This document shows, in pieces, positions 8,601 through 16,084 of a stretch of DNA of 28,480 bases (positions are counted from its first letter, which is position 1; every line of letters begins with the position of its first letter). The translations under genes were made by a program, and so were the position numbers. The DNA is from CAVYGB01 sp046734815 (GTDB lineage: Bacteria > Myxococcota_A > Polyangia > Fen-1088): the NCBI GenBank assembly GCA_046734815.1, contig JBKPRZ010000146.1, positions 1 through 28,480 on the forward strand, read 5' to 3'. The notes under the pieces were generated by a model that worked only from the letters and a program-made list of their open reading frames with translations, did not search any database and was not told the DNA's origin.

Positions 8601-9083
8601 GGTCTCGGGCGAGTCGCGGCGGCAGACGCCATGCACGTCCTCGCCGCCGGCGGGGATGGGCGCGCATTCACCCATCTGATCGGCCTGGTTGCACGAGACG
8701 CAGGCGCCGCTGCAGGCGACGTTGCAGCAGACGCCGTCGGCGCAGAACCCGGATTGACAGTCGGCAGCGGCCTCGCACTCGGCGCCCAGCGGGCGCAGGA
8801 CGGCGCAGGCGCCGCCGGCGCAGCAGACCCGGCCTTCACAGCTGCCGGTGGCGCATTCGATCCCGCACTTGCAGCTCTCGCCCACCGCCCGGGGCATGGT
8901 GGGCGACTCCAGCGGACACTTGGGCGTGTCGTCGGGCTCGGCAGAGGCGTCGCTGCTGATCTGCGGTCTGCGGCCGTCGCTGCCGGCGTCCGGGCCGACC
9001 ACCCGGGTGTTGACCGGCTGGGTGCTACAGCCAACCGCGACGACGAAGAGTAGCGCTCGCGCTAAGTGAGTCAGATTAGTCAT
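5631..9083 (-). CDS. Cysteine-rich lipoprotein, paralogue 3, with 33-aa C-terminal repeats
   Basis: This 1150-aa protein starts at ATG 9083, with GAGG a few bases upstream. The signal peptide ends VVAVGC, placing the lipidated Cys at residue 19; the following STQPVNTRVVG resembles the start of the other mature paralogues. The scaffold (CADGVCCNVACSGACVSC, ETCGQSGYCNGQGGC, DQRAARGEKDPAKIC and others) is collinear with paralogue 2. Stig1-like modules follow (NCGACGNVCGG), and then roughly residues 855-1110 contain about seven 33-aa units of six cysteines (GDCDDGQVCTTDSC then KPNCC). The unit resembles the CTDC (Dictyostelium slime-mould) cysteine repeat, known from extracellular matrix and coat proteins; that match is from memory of the pattern. 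The protein is predicted to be exported, lipid-anchored and disulphide-rich. Its function is unproven. Confidence 0.93.
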   Translation of the reverse strand: MTNLTHLARALLFVVAVGCSTQPVNTRVVGPDAGSDGRRPQISSDASAEPDDTPKCPLESPTMPRAVGESCKCGIECATGSCEGRVCCAGGACAVLRPLGAECEAAADCQSGFCADGVCCNVACSGACVSCNQADQMGECAPIPAGGEDVHGVCRRDSPETCGQSGYCNGQGGCAKYAAGTTCKLSSCQGKESFVPAGLCDGEGTCEAGVAISCFPSTCDGGACRNSCTTNGDCMMPNTCQNGSCGPKGLGQDCTGGNQCASGMCVDGVCCESACTGKCFFCASPEARGKCLAVKPNTVDQRAARGEKDPAKICVDQGASSCGTDGRCDGKGGCQKYKDNTVCRDARCDAAANTQTPAGVCKGGTCQAPGAQSCAPFKGCMGNACRASCGSDAQCASPNVCLAGDCGKKPNGALCGKASECMSNICSQGRCCDAVCNGTCRSCAVAGSLGTCSNVPAGGADPAGVCKDDACNNMCDGNGGCRREPVNTPCGAAPSCNGAVRTFRQCSAAGVCETKSQTCAGTTPMCTPDKCVPPDKLPPGGSCFQDSECQTGLKCIDNHCCSGCNDKCKTCNQGSGFACTVDRTCPVGQRCLTSDGQCHGCAAGQTLCGDQCKTLSNDAANCGACGNVCGGATKTCCGGKCVNIDDDEANCGKCNTACNGICSMRICKSQPGDTCTTNTDCNSMLCRGHCCASTTCTGACSVCAPNSGACVPADVMVVCNDNKTCTTKDHCDGKGACTGTVTCNTPPPCFSAPGTCGGSGACEYPMKAGDGSTCGMNQKCCNGICCMPGKVCMNGCSDPPPVCDPATKKVCPPNTDRAGECIAKADCCNDCNDGRACTNDSCNNGSCSNVVAPGKCCDTGDCDDQKVCTTDACNTMTSMCSHTPKPNCCTSVGDCDDGQVCTTDSCNVMTGVCSHAAKPNCCTSVGDCDDGQVCTTDSCNVMTGVCSHAAKPNCCTSVGDCEDGQVCTTDSCNVMTGVCSHAAKPNCCTSVGDCDDGQVCTTDSCNVMTGVCSHAAKPNCCTSDGDCKDDKVCTDDSCNVMTGMCSHPVKPNCCTSDGDCKDENACTDDVCNTMTGACSHPTKPDCCVNDGDCANGHVCTNNSCACPAAKSHECSGVCQECCQDSHCGATEQCQDGKCVPKADPPADAGP
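5810..6530 (-). repeat. About seven in-frame 99-bp tandem repeats
   Basis: The string CAGCAGT recurs at 5824, 5923, 6022, 6121, 6220, 6319 and 6418, exactly 99 bases apart, encoding 33-residue units with six cysteines including a CC pair. The units anchored at 6121 and 6220 differ at a single base (the codon giving CED versus CDD), which suggests very recent duplication. The outer units are more diverged. The boundaries given are approximate. Confidence 0.95.
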
Positions 9084-9135
9084 CGGTGCCTCGCCAGCGG
9101 TAGCCGGGCCCAGAGGGGCTCACGCACGACCGCAA

Positions 9136-9173
9136 TGTGGAGTAGCTAACCGCTTCTTACCGAATGTTGTCCA
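9136..9173 (-). promoter_or_regulatory. Shared upstream element of paralogue 3 (putative promoter)
   Basis: On the minus strand this reads TGGACA, 18 bases, then TTAGCTAC and CCACA two bases further along than in the other copies. The element ends about 52 bases before ATG 9083. The invariant parts across the three genes are the first hexamer, the 18-base gap and GGTTAGCTAC. Confidence 0.55.
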
Positions 9174-9307
9174 GGCCCAAACTCGGTCGTTTCGGCACGC
9201 AAGTCGGTTCGATCACAGAGGGCCACACGTGATCAACGAACGAGGCCCACCCACCCGGACGATGCTCCCGGGTCGGGTTTCCGCCAGGTTTCCAGGGCCC
9301 GGGGGGC

Positions 9308-9400
9308 TCAGATGGCGACGATCAGGACCAGGACCACGGCCACCCAGAGGAAATGGTCCTCGATGGTCTGCAGCAGCTCGTCCGCGATGGCGCTCGACAT
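9308..9400 (-). CDS. Possible 30-aa single-span membrane peptide
   Basis: A short frame from ATG 9400 encodes 30 residues: an amphipathic start (MSSAIADELLQTIEDH) followed by a hydrophobic run FLWVAVVLVLIVAI to the stop, the layout of bacterial small membrane proteins. An in-frame ATG at 9421 would add seven residues. No convincing Shine-Dalgarno sequence is visible. It lies between the end of the gene at 9539 and the upstream element of paralogue 3, in a 455-base stretch (9084-9538) that otherwise holds only that element. A hydrophobic frame of this length can arise by chance, so this is tentative. Confidence 0.35.
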   Translation of the reverse strand: MSSAIADELLQTIEDHFLWVAVVLVLIVAI

Positions 9401-9538
9401 GGCTCGCACACGGAGCAGCATGCGGAATGCCACGCCCGGACCGCGGTCCGATGCCGCCGCGGCCGGGATCGCCGCGGGCGGCGGTGTTGCGGAAAACAGA
9501 CACCCGCGACAGCGGCGTCCGGATCGGCAGACCGCGTC

Positions 9539-10711
9539 TCAGGGAAACAGACAGCGTCCGGCGATGCAGTCGCGGCGCATCGGACAGGACCGACCGCAGC
9601 GGCCACAGTTGTTCCGGTCGATCAGCAGGTTGGTACAGGTGTCCTGGCAGCGGGTCTCGGAGATCGCGCAGGTCTGGATGCAGGTGCCCCGCATGCACCG
9701 ACCCGAGCAGGCCTGGTTGCAGCCGCCGCAGTGGGCGGGATCGGTGTCGGTGTCCACGCACGCGCCGTTGCAGTTGGTCTCGCCACCCCCGCACTGGGTG
9801 AGGCACTGGCCGTTGCGGCAGACCTGATCGGCGTTGCAGGCGTTTCCGCAGCTGCCGCAGTTGCGACGGTTGGTGCGGCCGTCGATGCACACGCCGTCGC
9901 AGGTCAGCTGGTCCGCCGGACAGGGCGCCCGGCAACGTCCCTGACGGCAGGCCTCGTCGCCCGAGCAGCTCTCGGCACAAGAGCCGCAGTGCCGGCCGTC
10001 GGTCTGCAGGTCGAAGCAGCCGCCTGCACCCTGTGTGCACAGGGTGAAGTCCTGCTTGCACACGCAGCTGCCGGCCGCGCACTGGGCGCCGGCGGGACAG
10101 GCGTGGCCGCAGGCCCCGCAGTGGGCGGCGTTGGTGGCCAGGTCGGCGCACACGGTCCCGCAGGCGGTCAGCCCCTGCCCGCAGACCAGGTTGCAGCGCG
10201 AGCCCGAGCAGACCTGGCCCTCGGTGCAGGCGTTCTGACACCGCCCGCAGTGGCGCGCGTCGCTGGAGGTGTCGACGCAGGCGCCGCCGCAGTCGGTCTG
10301 GCCAGTGGCGCAAGCGCACTGCCCCTGGCGGCAAGTGGCACCCGGGGCGCACGCGCGACCGCAGGCGCCGCAGTTGTCCTCGTCGCTGTTCAGGTTGGCG
10401 CAGAAGCGGCCTTCGTCCGAGGTGCAGGCGGTCTGCGCCGCCGGACAGGCGGGCGGCGGCGCGGGCGCGGCCTCGCGCGCGCCGGCGTCGGCAGGTGGCG
10501 TCTGATAACGCGCATCCACCGCGCCGGTGCCTTCCGCGCCCGCGTCGGGCTCGGCTGGCTCGATCGTCGTGGGCGTCCGCCCGCCCGCAGCGTCGGGTTT
10601 CGAGACGGGCCCGGCTCCGCCGGCCAGCCCCGCTACGTCGGTGGAACAGCCCGCAAACCAGATGGAAACAACCAGCGCGCGGGCTACGCCTGATCTTGGA
10701 TGTGGATGCAT
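9539..10711 (-). CDS. Cysteine-rich lipoprotein with about seven Stig1-like repeats
   Basis: This 390-aa protein starts at ATG 10711, with AGGAG 9 bases upstream. The signal sequence ends WFAGC, giving the lipidated Cys22. A Pro/Ala/Glu-rich linker (about residues 25-95) precedes roughly seven repeats of about 40 residues with the pattern C-x3-C-x(8-10)-xCGxC-x3-C-x(4-6)-C-x4-C, for example TDCGGACVDTSSDARHCGRC and NCGSCGNACNADQVC. This pattern resembles Stig1-type repeats that are abundant in myxobacterial lipoproteins. Comparable modules appear as a short section in paralogues 2 and 3, but the long shared scaffold is absent, so this is a related, simpler architecture. An extracytoplasmic surface location is predicted. 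Binding or structural roles are inference and no catalytic motif is visible. Confidence 0.9.
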   Translation of the reverse strand: MHPHPRSGVARALVVSIWFAGCSTDVAGLAGGAGPVSKPDAAGGRTPTTIEPAEPDAGAEGTGAVDARYQTPPADAGAREAAPAPPPACPAAQTACTSDEGRFCANLNSDEDNCGACGRACAPGATCRQGQCACATGQTDCGGACVDTSSDARHCGRCQNACTEGQVCSGSRCNLVCGQGLTACGTVCADLATNAAHCGACGHACPAGAQCAAGSCVCKQDFTLCTQGAGGCFDLQTDGRHCGSCAESCSGDEACRQGRCRAPCPADQLTCDGVCIDGRTNRRNCGSCGNACNADQVCRNGQCLTQCGGGETNCNGACVDTDTDPAHCGGCNQACSGRCMRGTCIQTCAISETRCQDTCTNLLIDRNNCGRCGRSCPMRRDCIAGRCLFP

Positions 10712-10775
10712 CGCCGTCAGCTCCTGCTAGGAAATCGGAACTGTGACCTCTTGCGCCACCCCGGATCCACGGCCC

Positions 10776-10800
10776 GGACCGCAGTGTATTACGTTGTCCA
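10776..10800 (-). promoter_or_regulatory. Possible shortened version of the shared upstream element
   Basis: On the minus strand TGGACAAC begins 89 bases before ATG 10711, nearly the same distance as in paralogues 2 (98) and 3 (90). TACACTGCGGTC follows, resembling CTACTCCACATTGCGGTC of paralogue 3, but the intervening TTAGC segment is missing. It could be a deleted or separately evolved copy, or coincidence. Confidence 0.25.
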
Positions 10801-10864
10801 GTCGGTGAGCTAGACCCCGCTTCTATAGCCTGACGCGGGTTGTTTAAGGTATTGTTCTTGCCCG

Positions 10865-11458
10865 ATGGACCATCCGGGCGGCGTGCGCCGGAGGCTGGTG
10901 CTGGGATCGATCGCCTCCCTCGGCCTGACCGCAACGATGCGGTTGCGCCCAGCCCGCGCGAAAGCACGGTTCGACGTGCTGGAGCTCAAGACTGCCATCA
11001 TCGGGCGCATCGCCGAGTTTGTTCGGTGGCCGCCGGGCTCAGGGCTGGAGGACAGCGAGCGACCCTTCGAGTTCGTCGTGCTGGGGGAAACCCCCCTGTG
11101 GCAGCACCTGTTCAGCTATTACTGGGATCGCGGGGTGGCCATCGCTGGCCACCGCGTGTTCATCCGGCGGGCGCGCGACCTGGATGCAATCGGTCACCCG
11201 CACCTGCTGTTCGTGGGGCCCTCGTTCAGCGAGCGGCTCGAGGAGGTCGAGCGTGTGCTGGGAGAGGCGCCGGTGTTGACGGTCGGAGATACGGATGGGT
11301 ATGCCCAGCGCGGACTGGCCATCAACCTTTATGTCTCCGGCGAGCTCATCCGCTTCGAGGCTTCGCGGCGCGCGTTCGAGCGGCACCACCTGTCGCCCAG
11401 CTACAGGCTGATGGCGCTGGCCCGCCGGATCGACGACCAGCAAGCGAAGGTTCCGTGA
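10865..11458 (+). CDS. YfiR-family (DUF4154) periplasmic regulator
   Basis: This 197-aa protein fits the YfiR/DUF4154 fold along its mature length: KTAIIGRIAEFVRWP near the N-terminus, FEFVVLGETPLW, HLLFVGPSF, PVLTVGDTDGYAQRG, INLYVSGELIRFE and a final SPSYRLMALAR helix. In known systems YfiR is periplasmic and represses the membrane diguanylate cyclase YfiN through its CHASE8 sensor. The N-terminus (VRRRLVLGSIASLGL, then ARA) looks like a Tat-type signal peptide. The protein contains no cysteine, unlike Pseudomonas YfiR, which is reported to be disulphide-stabilised. The stop overlaps the start of the next gene by one base (TGATG), so the two are co-translated. The start is ATG 10865; only a distant TAAGG lies upstream. 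Confidence 0.88.
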   Translation: MDHPGGVRRRLVLGSIASLGLTATMRLRPARAKARFDVLELKTAIIGRIAEFVRWPPGSGLEDSERPFEFVVLGETPLWQHLFSYYWDRGVAIAGHRVFIRRARDLDAIGHPHLLFVGPSFSERLEEVERVLGEAPVLTVGDTDGYAQRGLAINLYVSGELIRFEASRRAFERHHLSPSYRLMALARRIDDQQAKVP

Positions 11459-13731
11459 TGTTGCGATCGATCTCGGCCAAGCTGCTGACCATCACGGTCG
11501 GCGTGATCAGTGTCGCGGTCGTCATCAGCGGCACGGTCCTCTTGCGCCAGCAACACCGCGCCCTGTACCGGGGCTTCGAGGAGGGCTCGGTGGTCCTCGC
11601 GCGCACGGTGGCCGAGCAGTGCGTGGCGGCGCTGGTGTTCGGGGACAACGCCGGCGCCAGCGACATTCTGTCGAAGCTGGAGAGGAGCACCGACGTCGCG
11701 CGGGCGGTGCTGTACGACGCCGACGGCGCCCCCATGGCCACCTACAACCGCCCGGGAGCCGAGCCGGCGCCGGTGCCGGTGCGCACGGTGGCCACGCTCG
11801 AGCATCGCGATGGATACCTGCACGTGTTCGAGCCGGTGTTCCATCGCCAGGTCCAGCAGGGGACCCTGTATCTGGCGGCGGCCAGCGGCGGGCTGCGGCT
11901 GCGCGTGTCGCAGGCCACGCAGACGGTCTTGCTGTCGGGGCTGGCGGCGATCCTGGTGGCGGCGTTGCTCGCCTGGCTGCTGCAGCGGAGCTTGACCCGG
12001 CCGATCCTGCGGCTGGCGGAGACCATGGGTCGGATCAACGACCCCACCGCGCTGCCGCCGCGGATCAACCACATCAGCCGCGACGAGATCGGGGTGCTGT
12101 ACCGGGGCTTTCACCGCATGCTCGACCAGCTGGCGGCGGGCGAGCAGGAGCGGGACCGCAGCGGGGCCCGGCTGCGCGCCCTGATCGCGGCGCTGCCCGA
12201 TCCGGTGTTCGTGCTGGAGGAGAATGGCCGCATCGCCGAGGTGCTGGCGGGCCGCCCCGAGGCGCTGCCGCTGCCGACGGTGCAGCTGCGCGGGCGCGAG
12301 CTGACCAGCGTGATCGGGATCGGCCGGGAGGCCAACTTCGAGCAGGCCATCGCCACCGCGATGGCCAGCGGGACGCCCCAGCGCCTGGCCTACGAGCTGG
12401 ACCTGCCCAGCGGCAAGCGCTGGTTCGACGCCTTCCTGGTTCCGATCGCCGAGCACCAGGACGGCCGGGGCGGCGAACGGGTGGTGCTGTTCGTCCCGCG
12501 CGACGTGACCGAGCGCCACACCCTGGAGCTGGACCTGCGGCAGGCGCAGAAGATGGAGGCCCTGGGGCGGCTGGCGGGCGGCGTGGCCCACGACTTCAAC
12601 AACATCCTGACCGCCATCATGGGCTACGGCTCGCTGCTGGCCGGCCGCACCGACCCGAACGACAAGTCGATGCCCGAGGTGACCGAGATCCTCAAGGCGG
12701 CCGAGCGGGCGGCGATGTTGACCCAGCAGCTGCTGGCCTTCAGCCGGCGCCAGGTGGTGGCGTTCCGGCACGTGTCGCTCAACGACCTGGTGGGCGACAT
12801 GCAGCGGATGCTCGAGCGGATCATCGGCGAGGACGTCACCCTGGTGGCCGACCTGGCGCGAGAGGTGCCGCTGGTGCACTTCGATCCGAGCCAGCTGCAG
12901 CAGGTGATCCTGAACCTGTCGGTGAACGCGCGCGAAGCGATGCCCAACGGTGGGACCCTGACCCTCAGCACCAGCACGGTGACCTTGCGGACGCGTCGGG
13001 CGGGCGACCCCGAAGCGGCTCCCGGGCGGTACGCCCTTCTGAAGGTGACCGACACCGGGGTGGGCATGGAGGAATCGGTCCGGGCGCGCATCTTCGAGCC
13101 GTTCTTCACCACCAAGGGCCGCATGGGCGGCACCGGGCTGGGGCTGGCGATGGTGTACGGCATCGTCCGGCAGGCCGGCGGCGACGTGACCGTGACCAGC
13201 GAGCCCAACCGCGGGGCCACCTTCAACATCTACCTGCCCGAGGCCGCGCCCCAGAGCCGGTCGGCCAGCGAAGACGCCACGTCGCTGCGGCACCTGCAGC
13301 GGGGCAACGAGACCGTGCTGGTGGTGGAGGACGAGCCACAGCTGCTGGATCTGACCTGCCGTATGTTGCGCGAGCAGGGCTACCAGGTGCTGCGAGCGGC
13401 CGACGCGCGGCAGGCGCTGCAGATCTGCAGCATGCATCCGGGGGTGATCCATCTGATGGTCACCGATGTCGTGATGCCCAAGATGGGCGGCGGCGAGCTG
13501 GTGCAAGCGGCCCTGCCCCTGCGGCCGCGGATGCGGGTGTTGTACATGTCTGGATACACCGATGGCACCGCGGTCCACCACGGGGTGGCGGTGGGCGAGG
13601 TGCCCTTCCTGCAAAAGCCCTTCACCCCGCTGGAGCTGGCGGCACGCGTGCGCGAAGCGCTGGGCGATGTACCCGGGTTGCGCGAGGCGAATGGCGCGGC
13701 GGCGGCGGCCGGATCGCCCTCGCGGCCCTGA
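11458..13731 (+). CDS. Hybrid histidine kinase with CHASE8-like sensor, HAMP and C-terminal receiver
   Basis: This 757-aa inner-membrane sensor kinase uses ATG 11458, which overlaps the yfiR-like stop. In order: TM1 (about 9-29); a periplasmic region (about 31-150) with VAEQCVAALVFGDN and ARAVLYDADG, typical of CHASE8; TM2 (about 157-175); HAMP (about 176-230); a PAS-like domain (about 238-350); HisKA with His378 in GGVAHDFNN; HATPase with N490, DTGVGM (532-537), FEPFFTTK (546-553) and GTGLGL; and a receiver with E624/D625, phospho-acceptor D670, S698 and K720. All key residues are present, so it should be active. Pairing with YfiR suggests that the periplasmic protein gates kinase activity rather than a GGDEF output. 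The phosphate may move from His378 to D670 or to another partner; the degenerate receiver gene lies just downstream. Confidence 0.93.
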   Translation: MLRSISAKLLTITVGVISVAVVISGTVLLRQQHRALYRGFEEGSVVLARTVAEQCVAALVFGDNAGASDILSKLERSTDVARAVLYDADGAPMATYNRPGAEPAPVPVRTVATLEHRDGYLHVFEPVFHRQVQQGTLYLAAASGGLRLRVSQATQTVLLSGLAAILVAALLAWLLQRSLTRPILRLAETMGRINDPTALPPRINHISRDEIGVLYRGFHRMLDQLAAGEQERDRSGARLRALIAALPDPVFVLEENGRIAEVLAGRPEALPLPTVQLRGRELTSVIGIGREANFEQAIATAMASGTPQRLAYELDLPSGKRWFDAFLVPIAEHQDGRGGERVVLFVPRDVTERHTLELDLRQAQKMEALGRLAGGVAHDFNNILTAIMGYGSLLAGRTDPNDKSMPEVTEILKAAERAAMLTQQLLAFSRRQVVAFRHVSLNDLVGDMQRMLERIIGEDVTLVADLAREVPLVHFDPSQLQQVILNLSVNAREAMPNGGTLTLSTSTVTLRTRRAGDPEAAPGRYALLKVTDTGVGMEESVRARIFEPFFTTKGRMGGTGLGLAMVYGIVRQAGGDVTVTSEPNRGATFNIYLPEAAPQSRSASEDATSLRHLQRGNETVLVVEDEPQLLDLTCRMLREQGYQVLRAADARQALQICSMHPGVIHLMVTDVVMPKMGGGELVQAALPLRPRMRVLYMSGYTDGTAVHHGVAVGEVPFLQKPFTPLELAARVREALGDVPGLREANGAAAAAGSPSRP

Positions 13732-13970
13732 GGACGGCGGACACGGGCCGACCGCGCCGTACATGTCCACTCGGTGACAGCCCGCTGGTGGATGGTCCCC
13801 TCGTGATGAGTCCTTAGCCGACGCAGTCCTGCGACGGCCGGGTCGCAGCGCCAGATCGACGGGGCGCCGCCATCCGGATGCCGGTCGTTTTCCCGTCATT
13901 TCGCTACCGGTCCGGTTACAACTGGCTCGGCACGGTTCTGGCTGGTGGACGCGGCAGGGGCGAACACTGA

Positions 13971-14390
13971 ATGGAATTCTGCAAACGAACAATCGTCGTG
14001 ATCGGGCCGGGGGGCGCTTCGCGAAGGGCTCTCCAGCTTTCTCTGAACCTCGAAGGCTATGGGGTTCATGCAGCCGAGAGTCCTTCCGAAGCCCGCCGCC
14101 TGATCGATGAGCACTGGCCCGAGGCGGTGGTGGTGGATGTGAGCGAAGGGAGCCCGGACGTGCTGACGCTGGTGCGCGACATCCGGCAGAGCCGGTTCCA
14201 CCGGCACATGGTCATCGTGGCCTCGGCTCCCATCTCCCGGCCGGAGCAGGAGCGGTCGGCGTTCGAGGCCGGTTGCGACGCGTTCGTCATCCAGGCGGGG
14301 CACACCCGGGAGCTGGCCGAGCTGCTGGAGGCATACCTTCCCGCGACCACCGGCCTGGCCCAGGAGACCCGCGCCCAGCGCTGGAACTGA
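13971..14390 (+). CDS. Stand-alone degenerate receiver-domain protein
   Basis: This 139-aa protein has the length and pattern of a CheY-like receiver: TIVVIGPGGASRRAL (strand 1), ARRLIDEHWPEAVVVDVSEG with Asp56 at the phospho-acceptor position, and a C-terminal FVIQAGHTRELAELLEAYL. The acidic pair that binds Mg2+ is replaced by Gly-Pro-Gly (IGPGG), and the conserved Lys near the end is Gln108. Phosphorylation by the normal mechanism is therefore doubtful, and it may act as a pseudo-receiver or protein-binding module. It lies 239 bases after the hybrid kinase in the same direction; I see no gene or clear signal in that gap. It is convergent with the prfC gene, with only 9 bases between the two stops. 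Confidence 0.78.
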   Translation: MEFCKRTIVVIGPGGASRRALQLSLNLEGYGVHAAESPSEARRLIDEHWPEAVVVDVSEGSPDVLTLVRDIRQSRFHRHMVIVASAPISRPEQERSAFEAGCDAFVIQAGHTRELAELLEAYLPATTGLAQETRAQRWN

Positions 14391-14399
14391 TAGCGGCGG

Positions 14400-16025
<1,626 letters not shown>

Positions 16026-16084
16026 CGAGGACCCGATAAGGTACCAGACCCGCGCCCAGGGTCACGTGCCGTGTGGCGTCGCCG

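Noticed and set aside
6339..9053. A 904-aa Ala/Gly/Val-rich plus-strand frame opposite paralogue 3
   Set aside because: Its composition is that expected from the complement of a cysteine-rich gene; it has no domain and no start signal.
9213..10967. A 584-aa Arg-rich minus-strand frame overlapping the Stig1-like gene
   Set aside because: It overlaps a gene with a good Shine-Dalgarno sequence, lipobox and regular repeats in another frame; the Arg-rich composition is typical of a frame-shifted shadow.
11401..13992. An 863-aa minus-strand frame opposite the hybrid kinase
   Set aside because: The plus strand encodes all kinase and receiver motifs; the antisense frame is His/Gln/Arg-rich without domains.
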